Shown here: one piece after another, positions 18,239 through 29,431 of the stretch
Numbering within the stretch: position 1 is the first letter of the stretch
Layout of the letters: every line of letters starts with the position of its first letter
NCBI GenBank assembly: GCA_937995335.1
Contig: CALKIH010000051.1
Location: forward strand, 62,001-126,000
DNA from: UBA2357 sp002344625
GTDB lineage: Bacteria; Pseudomonadota; Gammaproteobacteria; Burkholderiales; Rhodocyclaceae
Length of the DNA: 64,000 nt
Reading direction: 5' to 3'
Made by a program: the position numbers and the translations under genes
Notes under the pieces: generated by a model
What the model was told of the DNA's origin: nothing
The model's input: only the letters and a program-made list of their open reading frames with translations
The model's database searches: none

Positions 18239-19156
18239 ATGCGCAGGCGCCGCAAGTCTGACGAAGAGCACGAGAACCTCGAGCGCTGGCTGGTTTCCTA
18301 CGCCGACTTCATCACCTTGCTGTTTGCTTTTTTCGTCGTGATGTATTCGCTGTCGACGATCAACGAGGGCAAGTACAAGGTGCTTTCCGACTCGATCGTC
18401 AGCGCCTTCCGCAACATCAACGTCAACGAGAGTGGCCAGCAGATCGTGCTGCCGCCGATCACGCCGCCGCAGATATTGCCGATTCCGGTCGTGATCAACC
18501 GACCGGTCGAGAACAAGCAGGCCGAGGCTCGCCGCGTCGAGCAGGTGCAGCAGATGCGCAGCATGGCCGACAGCATCCGCGAAGTACTCGAGCCGCTGAC
18601 GCGCAGCGGCCAGGTCACGGTCACCGAGGGCGCGCACGGGATCTCGGTGGAGATCAATGCCAGCGTGCTGTTCGCCCCGGGCGAGGCCACCCTCGGCCAG
18701 GCGGCCACGATGCCGCTGAGGGCAGTCGCCCAGGTGATCGCGGGCGCGACGTTCCCGGTCAAGGTCGAAGGGCACACCGACAATGTTCCGATCAGCACTT
18801 TCCGCTTTCCGTCCAACTGGGAGTTGTCGTCGGCGCGCGCCTCGTCGGTGGTGCGGCTGTTCATCGATGCGGGCGTGAGCGCGGAGCGGCTGACGGCGGC
18901 GGGCTATAGCGACCAGCGCCCGATCGCCGAGAATTCGGACGAAAGCGGCCGGGCGCGCAACCGCAGGGTCACGATTCTGATCGAGTCGATGTTCGCCGAG
19001 CCGGCAGAGACGCCGCAGTCGCGTGCGCCGGCCCGCATCCGCGATGGTGAGCAGATCAGGGCGATCATGCCCGGGCCGGTGGACGCGCCGCTCGCGCCGC
19101 CCGCTGCGGGTCCGGCCGACCCGGCGGCGGACGCCGCCACCACGCCGCCGCAATGA
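18239..19156 (+). CDS. motD: flagellar stator protein MotD (MotB family)
   Basis: A 305-residue MotB-type subunit that anchors the stator to peptidoglycan. The single N-terminal helix contains the proton-binding aspartate in SYADFITLLFAFFVVMYSLS. The OmpA-like domain carries VEGHTDNVPI, NWELSSARASSVV and GYSDQRPIAEN. The C-terminal about 50 residues are Pro/Ala-rich and probably disordered. It is 14 bp behind motC and ends 24 bp from the convergent parC. Confidence 0.92.
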   Translation: MRRRRKSDEEHENLERWLVSYADFITLLFAFFVVMYSLSTINEGKYKVLSDSIVSAFRNINVNESGQQIVLPPITPPQILPIPVVINRPVENKQAEARRVEQVQQMRSMADSIREVLEPLTRSGQVTVTEGAHGISVEINASVLFAPGEATLGQAATMPLRAVAQVIAGATFPVKVEGHTDNVPISTFRFPSNWELSSARASSVVRLFIDAGVSAERLTAAGYSDQRPIAENSDESGRARNRRVTILIESMFAEPAETPQSRAPARIRDGEQIRAIMPGPVDAPLAPPAAGPADPAADAATTPPQ

Positions 19157-19180
19157 GGCGTGGCCGGCGGCGCGGGCCGC

Positions 19181-21526
<2,346 letters not shown>

Positions 21527-21546
21527 GAGCTTTGATCAGGGTCTAT

Positions 21547-21562
21547 GACATGCATGCATGTC
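21547..21562. repeat. 16-bp perfect palindrome between parE and parC
   Basis: GACATGCA followed directly by its reverse complement TGCATGTC, with no spacer. It is 21 bp upstream of the parC start codon, in the only gap between parE and parC. It could be a protein-binding site or chance; no regulator is known from the sequence. Confidence 0.4.
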
Positions 21563-21645
21563 GCGTCGTTCGAGTGCAGTCGGCGCGGGGGGTAGGGATT
21601 CGTCGTGCCGCGCGAGGGCCGTTCCGCCCCCGGGGGGCGGCCGGG

Positions 21646-23619
21646 TCACACATCGGCTTCTACCGAATCGCCCTTGTCTTCCATCCAGGCGCGCCGCCCC
21701 GATGCTTCGCCCTTGCCCATCAGCAGGCCGAACATCCGCAGGGTCTCGTCGAGCGCGCCGCTGCGCACCTTCACCGGCAGCACCCGCCGGGTGGCCGGGT
21801 CCATCGTGGTTTCGCGCAATTGGTCGGGGTTCATTTCGCCGAGCCCCTTGAAGCGGCCGATCTCGATCGCGTCGGGACGAAAACCCTCTTGCTGCAGGCG
21901 GTCGCGGATTGCCGCGAGTTCGCCGTCGTCGAGCGCGTAGAGCCGGCGTGCCGGCCGCTTCTTGCCCTGGGCGGGCACGTCGACGCGGTACAGCGGCGGC
22001 TGCGCGACATGAATGTGTCCGTGCTCGATGAGGGCGGGAAAATGCTTGAAGAACAGGGTCAGCAACAGCGTCTGGATATGCGCGCCATCGACGTCGGCGT
22101 CGGACATGATGACGACCTTGCCGTAGCGCAACCCCGACAGGTCGGCCTTGCCGCCGGCCGCATGCGCATCGACGCCGAGCGCGACCGCGATATCGTGGAT
22201 CTCGGCGTTGGCGAGCAGCCGGTCGGGATCGACTTCCCAGGCATTCTGGACCTTGCCGCGCAAGGGCAGGATCGCCTGGGTTTCCTTGTTGCGCGCCATC
22301 TTGGCCGAACCGCCGGCGGAGTCGCCTTCGACCAGGAAAAGCTCGTTTTCGGCCAGATCTTCCGACTCGCAGTCGGAAAGCTTGCCCGGCAGGACCGCGA
22401 CGCCCGAGGTCTTCTTCTTCTCGACCTTCTGCGCGCTCTTCTGGCGCGCCATCGCCTGGCGGATCGACAATTCTGCGATCGCGCGACCGGCCTCGACATG
22501 GTTGTTCAACCAGATCTCGAACGGGTCGCGCAACTGGCCCGAAACCAGCTTGACGGCTTCGCGCGAGTTGAGTTTTTCCTTGACCTGCCCCTGGAACTGC
22601 GGGTCGAGCAGGCGTGCCGACAGCACGAAGCTCATCTTTCCGCAGACGTCTTCCTGTTGCAGCTTCACGCCGCGCGGCAGTAGCGCATGGTGTTCGATGA
22701 AGGTCTTCATCGCCTCGAAGACGCCCGCGCGCAGGCCGGATTCATGGGTGCCGCCGGCGACGGTCGGGATCAGGTTCACATAGGACTCGTTCGGCACCCC
22801 GGTCTCGAACCAGCCGATCGCCCACGCCGCCCCTTCGCCCGGGGCGAAGCTCGGATCGTCGGCGCCGGCGTAGCGCTCGCCGGTGAACAAGGGGGCGACC
22901 GGTTCGAGGTCGCCGGCGATCTCCCTGAGGTAACCTGCCAGGCCGTCGGGATAGTTCCACGCCTTGGTGAGCGCCGGGCCATGGGCCTGCTCGACGTCCA
23001 GGCGCACCGACACGCCCGGCAGCAGCACCGCCTTGCTGCGCAGCAGGCGCTCGAGTTCGGCGATCGGCGCGCGCGGCGATTCGAAATACTTCGGATCGGG
23101 CCACAGGCGCACGCGGGTGCCGGTCTGGCGTGCGCAATCGCCCTCGACGCGCAACGGACCGATGTGCTCGCCGCCCTCCGAAAAATCGATGCGGTGGATC
23201 TTGCCGTCGCGCTTGACCTCGACTTCGACGCGGGTCGACAGCGCATTGGTGACCGACACGCCGACGCCGTGCAGACCACCGGAAAACGCATAGGCCGAAT
23301 TGCCTTCGCGCTTGTCGAACTTGCCGCCGGCATGCAAACGGGTGAAGGCGAGGACCACCACCGGCAAGCCTTCCTGCGGATGCAGGCCCACCGGAATGCC
23401 CCGGCCATCGTCGACGACGCTGACCGAGCCGTCGAGATGCAGGCACACCTGGATCTTCCGGGCGAAGCCGCCCAGCGCCTCATCGGCGGCGTTGTCGATG
23501 ACTTCCTGGATGATGTGGGCGGGCGAATCGGTACGGGTGTACATACCCGGCCGCTCGCGCACCGGTTCGAGTCCTTTCAGGACCCGAAAGGATGATTCGT
23601 CGTATTGCTTGCCAGTCAT
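21646..23619 (-). CDS. parE: DNA topoisomerase IV subunit B
   Basis: ParE is the ATPase subunit of topoisomerase IV. The 657-residue protein begins MTGKQYDESSFRVLKGLEPVRERPGMYT and has the GHKL elements EVIDNAADEALGG, DDGRGIPVG, GLHGVGVSVTNALS, and TOPRIM elements LVEGDSAGGSAK and DADVDGAHIQTLLL. The DPATR segment near the C-terminus matches ParE rather than GyrB, and the large GyrB insertion is absent. The start at 23619 is chosen by homology; no strong ribosome-binding site is seen. It is transcribed ahead of parC. Confidence 0.94.
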   Translation of the reverse strand: MTGKQYDESSFRVLKGLEPVRERPGMYTRTDSPAHIIQEVIDNAADEALGGFARKIQVCLHLDGSVSVVDDGRGIPVGLHPQEGLPVVVLAFTRLHAGGKFDKREGNSAYAFSGGLHGVGVSVTNALSTRVEVEVKRDGKIHRIDFSEGGEHIGPLRVEGDCARQTGTRVRLWPDPKYFESPRAPIAELERLLRSKAVLLPGVSVRLDVEQAHGPALTKAWNYPDGLAGYLREIAGDLEPVAPLFTGERYAGADDPSFAPGEGAAWAIGWFETGVPNESYVNLIPTVAGGTHESGLRAGVFEAMKTFIEHHALLPRGVKLQQEDVCGKMSFVLSARLLDPQFQGQVKEKLNSREAVKLVSGQLRDPFEIWLNNHVEAGRAIAELSIRQAMARQKSAQKVEKKKTSGVAVLPGKLSDCESEDLAENELFLVEGDSAGGSAKMARNKETQAILPLRGKVQNAWEVDPDRLLANAEIHDIAVALGVDAHAAGGKADLSGLRYGKVVIMSDADVDGAHIQTLLLTLFFKHFPALIEHGHIHVAQPPLYRVDVPAQGKKRPARRLYALDDGELAAIRDRLQQEGFRPDAIEIGRFKGLGEMNPDQLRETTMDPATRRVLPVKVRSGALDETLRMFGLLMGKGEASGRRAWMEDKGDSVEADV

Positions 23620-23747
23620 GGGGAGATTCGAGGCCCGTAATCGCACCGGCACCACGCCGGCGGGGCACAAGGATACCTGCGAGACCGCAGGACGCAAGCT
23701 TCAAATGTGCCTGCGCCCCGTTCGCGCGGGCCGGATTCGTGCGTGTG

Positions 23748-24221
23748 TCAGGCGCTGCCGAGGTGGCGACCGCCGCCGGTGGGGCGGGTCGAGCCGTCCG
23801 CGCCGTAGAGCTGCGGCTGATCGGACGCCGACAGCAGCACCGACAGCGCGGCCTGGTTGTTGTGCATGCGTTCGATGATCAGCTTGCCGTTGAGCGCGTT
23901 GCGGTCGCGCGCGGCCTCCGCCAGGGCCAGAACCTCGTCCCAGCGCAGCAAGGTGTCGGGCATGGCCGCACACAGCGCGCGAACCGAGGCGTCGCTGTTG
24001 TCGAGCCGCAGCCGGCCGAGCAGCAGCGCCCGGGCATCGTGCTGGCGTTGCAGGAGCTGGTAGACCTCGCTCTTTTCGCGCACCAGCGCGAGCAGCGCAT
24101 CGGTTTCGCCTGCGATCAGCAAGGCCTCTTCCTGTTCCAGCAGGTCGACGAAGCGGCGCATCAGCGCGCGCTCGCCGTCGATCAGTATTGCAATCTTGTG
24201 CAGATCGGCCTGTGTCGCCAC
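23748..24221 (-). CDS. flgN: FlgN-type flagellar chaperone
   Basis: FlgN binds the C-termini of FlgK and FlgL and delivers them to the export gate. The 157-residue product is almost wholly alpha-helical, with a heptad-rich LIDGERALMRRFVDLLEQEEALL segment and LLLGRLRLDN, typical of FlgN. FlgN sequences diverge strongly, so the call leans on position: it starts 5 bp after flgM, as in many flagellar clusters. The C-terminus is Gly/Arg-rich. Confidence 0.85.
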   Translation of the reverse strand: MATQADLHKIAILIDGERALMRRFVDLLEQEEALLIAGETDALLALVREKSEVYQLLQRQHDARALLLGRLRLDNSDASVRALCAAMPDTLLRWDEVLALAEAARDRNALNGKLIIERMHNNQAALSVLLSASDQPQLYGADGSTRPTGGGRHLGSA

Positions 24222-24226
24222 GATCG

Positions 24227-24526
24227 TCAGCTCTTCGCCTCGAGCATCTCGCGCACGCTCGCGAGCAATCCATCGGCAATCCGGTTGGCGTCCATCTTGA
24301 AACGACCTTCGCTGATCGCCTGGCGCAATTCAGCGACGCGCGCGCGATCGACCGTCGGTGTCGAGGCAATGGCGGCTTCAGCCTTGCCGAGGCTGGACGA
24401 AAGCGACGAGATCTCGACCTTCGCGTCCGCCGGCGCGGCCTGCCTTGCGTCTGATGCCTGGGTCTTGGGACGGCTCTCGTTCGCCAACAGGCTGCTTGCC
24501 GTCTTGATGCTACCTTCGATTTTCAC
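24227..24526 (-). CDS. flgM: anti-sigma28 factor FlgM
   Basis: FlgM holds FliA inactive until it is secreted through the finished hook-basal body. The 99-residue protein has a disordered, Ala/Ser-rich N-terminal half and the conserved C-terminal helices, DRARVAELRQAISEGRFKMDANRIADGLL, which wrap FliA. It starts with GTG and has GAGAGGGG upstream. It is followed by flgN and preceded by a sigma28-like promoter, giving the usual feedback loop. Confidence 0.93.
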   Translation of the reverse strand: MKIEGSIKTASSLLANESRPKTQASDARQAAPADAKVEISSLSSSLGKAEAAIASTPTVDRARVAELRQAISEGRFKMDANRIADGLLASVREMLEAKS

Positions 24527-24564
24527 GGCAGAACCCCTCTCAATTAATCCATTTCCGTGATTGG

Positions 24565-24591
24565 CTTACGGCATCGTAGCGGGAATCTTTA
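24565..24591 (-). promoter_or_regulatory. sigma28 (FliA) promoter of flgMN
   Basis: On the minus strand, TAAAGATT (24584-24591) is followed after exactly 11 bp by GCCGTAAG (24565-24572). The consensus is TAAAGTTT-N11-GCCGATAA, so spacing and the TAAAG and GCCG cores match. It lies 39 bp upstream of the flgM start. FlgM would thus be made under the control of the sigma factor it inhibits. Confidence 0.65.
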
Positions 24592-24687
24592 GCCCGATTC
24601 GACGAAATAAATCAAAAAAACAATTCGTTGCCCGCCCACCCGGGGAATCGCCGCCAAGCATGCCCGGGTGCCGGCCCGAATCGGCCT

Positions 24688-25380
24688 TCAGAATCTTACC
24701 TCCACGATGCCCCCGTGGCGCGCAATACCCGAAACGACCTGCCCATTGGCCAGCCGTACCCGCACCGGTTCCCCTTCGGCGGCGCGATTCATCGCGCGTC
24801 CTTCGTTGGCCACCTGGAAGCGCTCGCCGATGCCGATGACCCGCACCGTCTGGCCCTGCTTGATCGCGTCCGGCAGGCGCAGCATGTCGGAACGAAGCGC
24901 TTGCCCGGCCGCCACCGCGTAACGCACGTGGTGGCCCATCGCCTGTTCGGCGGCGGTCAGGGTCCGGTCACCGAGTGCGGCCAGATCGCCGCGCCTGCGC
25001 TCGATGTCGGAAGGTCCGATGATCTGGCCCGGCCGGATCGGGCGGGCCGTGACCAGGTAGTCGCTCACCACCGAAACCTTCACCGGCACATACACGGTCC
25101 ATGCCACCGGGCCGAGGCAGCGCACGCCCACGCTGATCTGCCCCCAGGCGCGCGTACCGGCGGGCAGGAACGCTTCCAGTGCCTCGCAGGCGGGAAGAAG
25201 GTTGCGGTCGTCGAGTGTGCCGACGCTCAGGCTGACTTCGCCGGGCAGTCCGGCCGTTTCGCGTGCGAGGAGGGCATTCACGACCCCATCCAGCGCCGAT
25301 GGCGGCTGCTGCGCTCGTGCCGGGGCGCTCGCCAGGTACAGCAGCAACGACAGCGCGAACAGCTTGATTAGGGTATTCAT
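24688..25380 (-). CDS. flgA: P-ring assembly chaperone FlgA
   Basis: FlgA is a periplasmic chaperone for FlgI during P-ring assembly. The 230-residue product has a signal peptide (MNTLIKLFALSLLLYLASAPARAQ) and a C-terminal SAF domain with VVSDYLVTARPIRPGQIIGPSDIERRRGDL and the terminal VSGIARHGGIVEVRF. The start at 25380 is chosen for the signal peptide, because in-frame sequence upstream looks non-coding. It is divergent from flgB. A partial sigma54-like element with a good TTGC box lies about 30 bp upstream, but its -24 half is poor. Confidence 0.92.
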   Translation of the reverse strand: MNTLIKLFALSLLLYLASAPARAQQPPSALDGVVNALLARETAGLPGEVSLSVGTLDDRNLLPACEALEAFLPAGTRAWGQISVGVRCLGPVAWTVYVPVKVSVVSDYLVTARPIRPGQIIGPSDIERRRGDLAALGDRTLTAAEQAMGHHVRYAVAAGQALRSDMLRLPDAIKQGQTVRVIGIGERFQVANEGRAMNRAAEGEPVRVRLANGQVVSGIARHGGIVEVRF

Positions 25381-25572
25381 GAGCCCATTGCAACACGTCG
25401 GGCCTTGATCGGCAACTGCCCGACCGCGGGACGCTGGGTGCGCCGCATGGGCGGCAAGATTTTCCGGCCGCCGGCAAGGGCGTCGCGCGGGAGGCGCTCG
25501 GCAGGGTCGAATTGGCCGGTATTCACCGCTCTTATCGGTCGAAGCGATCGGTGACCGGGGCGCTAGGATGGA

Positions 25573-25588
25573 TGGCATGAAAGGTGCA
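25573..25588 (+). promoter_or_regulatory. sigma54 promoter of the flgB operon
   Basis: TGGCATGAAAGGTGCA matches the -24/-12 consensus TGGCACG-N4-TTGCA at all but two positions, with the invariant GG-N10-GC spacing. It lies 62 bp upstream of flgB, the first gene of the rod/hook operon. Confidence 0.65.
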
Positions 25589-25650
25589 ATGGTCCCGCTG
25601 AGGCCGTACCGCGCACGCGTGGCAAGCGACCCGTTTCGAGAGGTGATGTG

Positions 25651-26070
25651 ATGAAAGCCCTGCTAGATGACTCGTTGAAGTTTTACCAGACCGCACTCAA
25701 CCTGCAGGCGCAGCGCCAGGAAATGCTGGCTTCGAACATTGCGAACGCCGACACCCCGAACTACAAGGCCCGCGACATCGACTTCAAGGGTGCGCTGCAG
25801 GGCGTACTCGGACGCACCGATCCCGGCTCGCAGCGCGCGCCGCTCGCGTTGGCGCAAACCGCGCGCGGCCACCTCGGCAATCCGGACGTGCTGCCGTTTG
25901 CCGCGCACATCGGATTCCGCCGGGAACTCCAGTCGAGCGTGGACGGCAACACGGTGAACATGGATGTCGAACGCGCGGCGTTCGCCGAGAACTCGATTCA
26001 CTACGAGGCCAGCGTGACGTTCATCAACGGCTTGCTGCAAGGCATGCAGCGCGCGATCGCCGGCCAGTGA
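25651..26070 (+). CDS. flgB: flagellar proximal rod protein FlgB
   Basis: FlgB forms part of the proximal rod crossing the periplasm. The 139-residue product has the rod-protein N-terminal motif LASNIANADTPNYKARDIDF and ends with the amphipathic helix that stacks in the rod. ATG at 25651 is preferred to the overlapping GTG at 25648 because AGAGG then sits 7 nt upstream. It is the first gene of the flgBCDEFGHIJ run, with a sigma54 promoter upstream. Confidence 0.95.
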   Translation: MKALLDDSLKFYQTALNLQAQRQEMLASNIANADTPNYKARDIDFKGALQGVLGRTDPGSQRAPLALAQTARGHLGNPDVLPFAAHIGFRRELQSSVDGNTVNMDVERAAFAENSIHYEASVTFINGLLQGMQRAIAGQ

Positions 26071-26083
26071 GCGGGAGCCGGAC

Positions 26084-26491
26084 ATGAGCATGTTCAACGT
26101 CATGACCATCGCCGGAACGGCCCTGTCGGCCCAGTCGGTGCGCCTCAACACCACGGCCTCGAACATGGCCAACGCCGACAGCGTGGTCGATTCGGACGGA
26201 CAGCCGTACCGCGCCAAGCAGGTGGTGTTCGCCGCCACGCCGGTGGCCGGACCGGGTGCCCAGGGCGTGCGGGTCACCGAGATCGTCGAGAGCGCGGCGC
26301 CGCTGCGGCTCGCCTACGACCCGGCCAATCCGGCCGCGGACGACCAGGGCTATGTCGCGATGCCCAACGTCGATGTGGTCGAGGAGATGGTCAATATGAT
26401 CTCCGCGTCGCGTTCGTACCAGAACAACACCGAAATCATGAATACCGCGAAGACGCTGCTGCAGCGCACCCTGGCGATCGGCCAGCAATAG
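26084..26491 (+). CDS. flgC: flagellar proximal rod protein FlgC
   Basis: A 135-residue proximal rod subunit. The N-terminal TTASNMANADSVVDSDG motif and C-terminal VDVVEEMVNMISASRSYQNNTEIMNTAKTLLQRTL are both diagnostic of FlgC. It follows flgB by 13 bp. Confidence 0.96.
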   Translation: MSMFNVMTIAGTALSAQSVRLNTTASNMANADSVVDSDGQPYRAKQVVFAATPVAGPGAQGVRVTEIVESAAPLRLAYDPANPAADDQGYVAMPNVDVVEEMVNMISASRSYQNNTEIMNTAKTLLQRTLAIGQQ

Positions 26492-26532
26492 CGCGGGTGC
26501 CTGCCTGAGGCGCTTGCCCGAGGATACGCAAG

Positions 26533-27213
26533 ATGAGCACGATCAACACCAATCAGAACGCCGCCAACATTCTTTCCGACCTGGCCCGCACCAATACGGC
26601 GGAAAGCAGCAAGATCAAAGACAACCAGGATGCCCAGACGCGGTTTCTGACGCTTCTGACGACTCAGCTGCGCAACCAGGATCCGATGAATCCGCTCGAG
26701 AACTCCGAGGTCACGTCGCAGCTTGCGCAGATGAGCACCGTCGATGGTATCGAGCGGCTCAACGCGATGTTCCAGAAGTTCCTGGACACCCAGGAATCGG
26801 CCGACAGCCTGCAGGCGGCGGCCTTGGTCGGGCGCGGCGTGCTGGTGCCCGGCAAGTCGATGGTCCTGACCGAAGCGGGGGGCGTCGGCGGTTTCGAGAT
26901 GGCGAGCGCGGCCGACAAGGTCACCCTCACGATCAAGGACGGAAACGGCCTCGAAGTGGCCACGATCGAGCTCGAGGACGTCGAGGCCGGCAGCCACAAT
27001 TTCATGTGGGACGGCACCGCCATCGACGGCCAGCGGGCGGCGAACGGGGCCTACACGGTGAGCGCGACCGGGCTGCTCGACGGCGAGGAAGTCAAGATCA
27101 GCACCCTGGAGTTCGGCGTGGTCAGCAGCGTCATCAGGGGCGCCAAGAGCACCGACCTTCAGGTGGGCAACCTCGGCATTTTCAAGTTGGACGATATCAA
27201 GCAGATTCTCTGA
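26533..27213 (+). CDS. flgD: hook assembly scaffold FlgD
   Basis: FlgD caps the growing hook and is discarded once the hook is complete. The 226-residue product has the conserved N-terminal segment FLTLLTTQLRNQDPMNP and ENSEVTSQLAQMSTVDGIERLN, then the Ig-like/tudor domain with the FMWDGTAIDGQRAANGAYT motif. It lies 41 bp after flgC in the same operon. Confidence 0.95.
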   Translation: MSTINTNQNAANILSDLARTNTAESSKIKDNQDAQTRFLTLLTTQLRNQDPMNPLENSEVTSQLAQMSTVDGIERLNAMFQKFLDTQESADSLQAAALVGRGVLVPGKSMVLTEAGGVGGFEMASAADKVTLTIKDGNGLEVATIELEDVEAGSHNFMWDGTAIDGQRAANGAYTVSATGLLDGEEVKISTLEFGVVSSVIRGAKSTDLQVGNLGIFKLDDIKQIL

Positions 27214-27228
27214 CATAGAGAGGGCATC

Positions 27229-28497
27229 ATGGCTTTCCAGCAAGGTTTGAGCGGTCTCAACTCGTCGTCCAAGGCGATCGACGTCACCAGCAACAATATC
27301 GCCAACGCGAGCACCGTGGGCTTCAAATCCGGGAACGCCCAGTTTGCCGACGTCTATGCCTCGGCGCTCAGCGGTGCCTCGACCGGACTGCAGATCGGGA
27401 TCGGCTCCACCGTGAACGCGGTGCGGCAGGCCTTTACCCAGGGGAACCTGGCGACCTCCAACAATCCCCTCGATCTCGCGATCAACGGCAACGGCTTCTT
27501 CCGCATGCTGCGTACTGATGGGTCGGTGGCCTATACGCGCAATGGCCAGTTCGATATCGACAAGAACGGCTACATCGTCAGCGCGATCGGCGACAAGCTC
27601 ACGGGCTTTCCGGTGGCGAGCCAGCAAGGCGGCATCACGGTGTTCGAAGGACAGCCGGGGCTGCTGCGGATCGACAACGCCAATATCGAGCCCCGCGCAA
27701 CACAGGGGATCGGCGTCGAGGTGGAGGCCAACCTCGATTCGCGCGAAGTCAATCCGACCCTCAAGGATCCGCCGGGGCCGGCGTTCGACGGGACGCTGGT
27801 GCCGATACCGGTCGCGAGCTACAACCACACCACCTCGTTGAACGTATTCGACAGTCTCGGCAATGCGCACTCGCTCACCTTCTACTTCGTGCGGACCGAT
27901 CCGACGGTGGACCGCACCTGGGAAGTGCACACCAGCCTCGATGGCGAGGCGGCGACCCTCGCAGGCTCCCTGGTGTTCAACGACCGGGGCGGTTTTGACG
28001 CCGGCGCGACCACCGCGCTGGACTTCTCGGCCACGATGACCAACGGCGCGGCGGACCTCGACTTCACGATGGATATGTCCCGCCTCACCCAGTTCGGCAG
28101 CAGCTTCGCGGTGACGCGCCTGATCCAGAACGGCTATTCGACCGGCCAGATCACCGGCCTCGTCACGACCCGCGAAGGTGTGGTGCAAGGCCGTTACAGC
28201 AATGGCGAGACCAAGGACATCGGCAAGATCGCGCTGGCCAATTTCACCAGTCCCAACGGGCTGATCTCGCTGGGCAACAATTTGTGGGCCGAATCGCCCG
28301 ATTCCGGTCAGCCCGTGATCGGTTCGCCCGGAACGGGCGTGCTGGGGGTGATCAGCGCGGGCCAGGTCGAGGAGTCCAACGTCGATCTCACCCAGGAACT
28401 GGTGCAGTTGATCATCCAGCAGCGCAATTACCAGGCCAACGCCCAATCGATCCGCACCCAGGACCAGATCCTTCAGACCCTGGTGAATCTGCGCTGA
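27229..28497 (+). CDS. flgE: flagellar hook protein FlgE
   Basis: FlgE polymerises into the universal joint of the flagellum. The 422-residue protein has the N-terminal SGLNSSSKAIDVTSNNIANASTVGFK motif, the LDLAINGNGFFRM segment, YTRNGQFDIDKNGYI, and the C-terminal EESNVDLTQELVQLIIQQRNYQANAQSIRTQDQIL helix. Length and domain order fit FlgE. Confidence 0.96.
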   Translation: MAFQQGLSGLNSSSKAIDVTSNNIANASTVGFKSGNAQFADVYASALSGASTGLQIGIGSTVNAVRQAFTQGNLATSNNPLDLAINGNGFFRMLRTDGSVAYTRNGQFDIDKNGYIVSAIGDKLTGFPVASQQGGITVFEGQPGLLRIDNANIEPRATQGIGVEVEANLDSREVNPTLKDPPGPAFDGTLVPIPVASYNHTTSLNVFDSLGNAHSLTFYFVRTDPTVDRTWEVHTSLDGEAATLAGSLVFNDRGGFDAGATTALDFSATMTNGAADLDFTMDMSRLTQFGSSFAVTRLIQNGYSTGQITGLVTTREGVVQGRYSNGETKDIGKIALANFTSPNGLISLGNNLWAESPDSGQPVIGSPGTGVLGVISAGQVEESNVDLTQELVQLIIQQRNYQANAQSIRTQDQILQTLVNLR

Positions 28498-28555
28498 GCG
28501 CGTGAGCGGGCGCTGAGCACCGGCGCTGACGCGAGCGAGCGAAAAGGAAGCCGAC

Positions 28556-29290
28556 ATGGACCGCCTGATCTATACCGCGATGACCGGGGCCAAGCACACG
28601 CTGGGCCAGCAGGGCGCGGTCGCCCACAACATCGCCAACGCCACTTCGACCGGTTTTCGCGCCGAGATGCACAAGCTGCGGGGCGTCGAGGTGTTGAGCG
28701 CGGCGCTGCCCAGCCGGGCGTTCGTCGTCGATGCGAGCGTCGCCACCGACTTCACCCCCGGCGCGATCAACTTCACCGGCAACCACTACGACGTCGCGAT
28801 CGAGGGCAAGGGCTGGTTCGCGGTGCAAGGGCCCGACGGCCGCGAAGCCTATACCCGCAACGGCAGTTTCGAGGTCAGCGCCAACGGCATCCTGCAGACG
28901 CGCGACGGCCTGCCGGTCATCGGCGACGGCGGGCCGATCACGATTCCGCCCGATAACGAGGTCGTGATCGGGGCGGACGGTTCGATTTCCGCGATCGAGC
29001 CTGGTGGCGCGGTGGTGAACCTGGTCGGCCAGCTCAAGCGGGTCAATCCCCCCGAGCAGGACCTGGTGCGGGGCGAGGACGGCTTGTTCCGCCTGCGCAA
29101 TGGCGGCGTGGCGCCGGTCGACGAGACGGTCAAGACCGCCGGCGGTTACCTCGAGAGCAGCAACGTCAATGTGGTGGACCAGTTGGTCCAGATGATCTCG
29201 CTGGCTCGCCAGTTCGAAATGCAGACGCGCATGATTCAGACCGCCGAAACCAACGACCAGGCGGCCGCGCGGGTGTTGAGCAACCGCTGA
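28556..29290 (+). CDS. flgF: flagellar rod protein FlgF
   Basis: A 244-residue rod protein. It begins MDRLIYTAMTGAKHTLGQQGAVAHNIANATSTGFR, which distinguishes FlgF from FlgG by the altered NNLAN motif. YDVAIEGKGWFAVQGPDGREAYTRNG and the C-terminal SSNVNVVDQLVQMISLARQFEMQ are family features. A 58-bp gap separates it from flgE. Confidence 0.95.
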   Translation: MDRLIYTAMTGAKHTLGQQGAVAHNIANATSTGFRAEMHKLRGVEVLSAALPSRAFVVDASVATDFTPGAINFTGNHYDVAIEGKGWFAVQGPDGREAYTRNGSFEVSANGILQTRDGLPVIGDGGPITIPPDNEVVIGADGSISAIEPGGAVVNLVGQLKRVNPPEQDLVRGEDGLFRLRNGGVAPVDETVKTAGGYLESSNVNVVDQLVQMISLARQFEMQTRMIQTAETNDQAAARVLSNR

Positions 29291-29431
29291 TCCGCGCCAT
29301 AGGCCCGATTTGGGCCGGATTCGCGCGGGTAATCGCGCGATTGGCCCCGGGGCCGGCGGCGTAAGCTTGGCCGTACCGATTACAGGAGGGGTTCGCAGCC
29401 GCCGCGCCGCAGCCCGCACAGGAGCACCATC

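Noticed and set aside
29291..29431. A sigma54 promoter before flgG
   Set aside because: Two GG-N10-GC matches exist, but neither has a TTGC-like -12 element.
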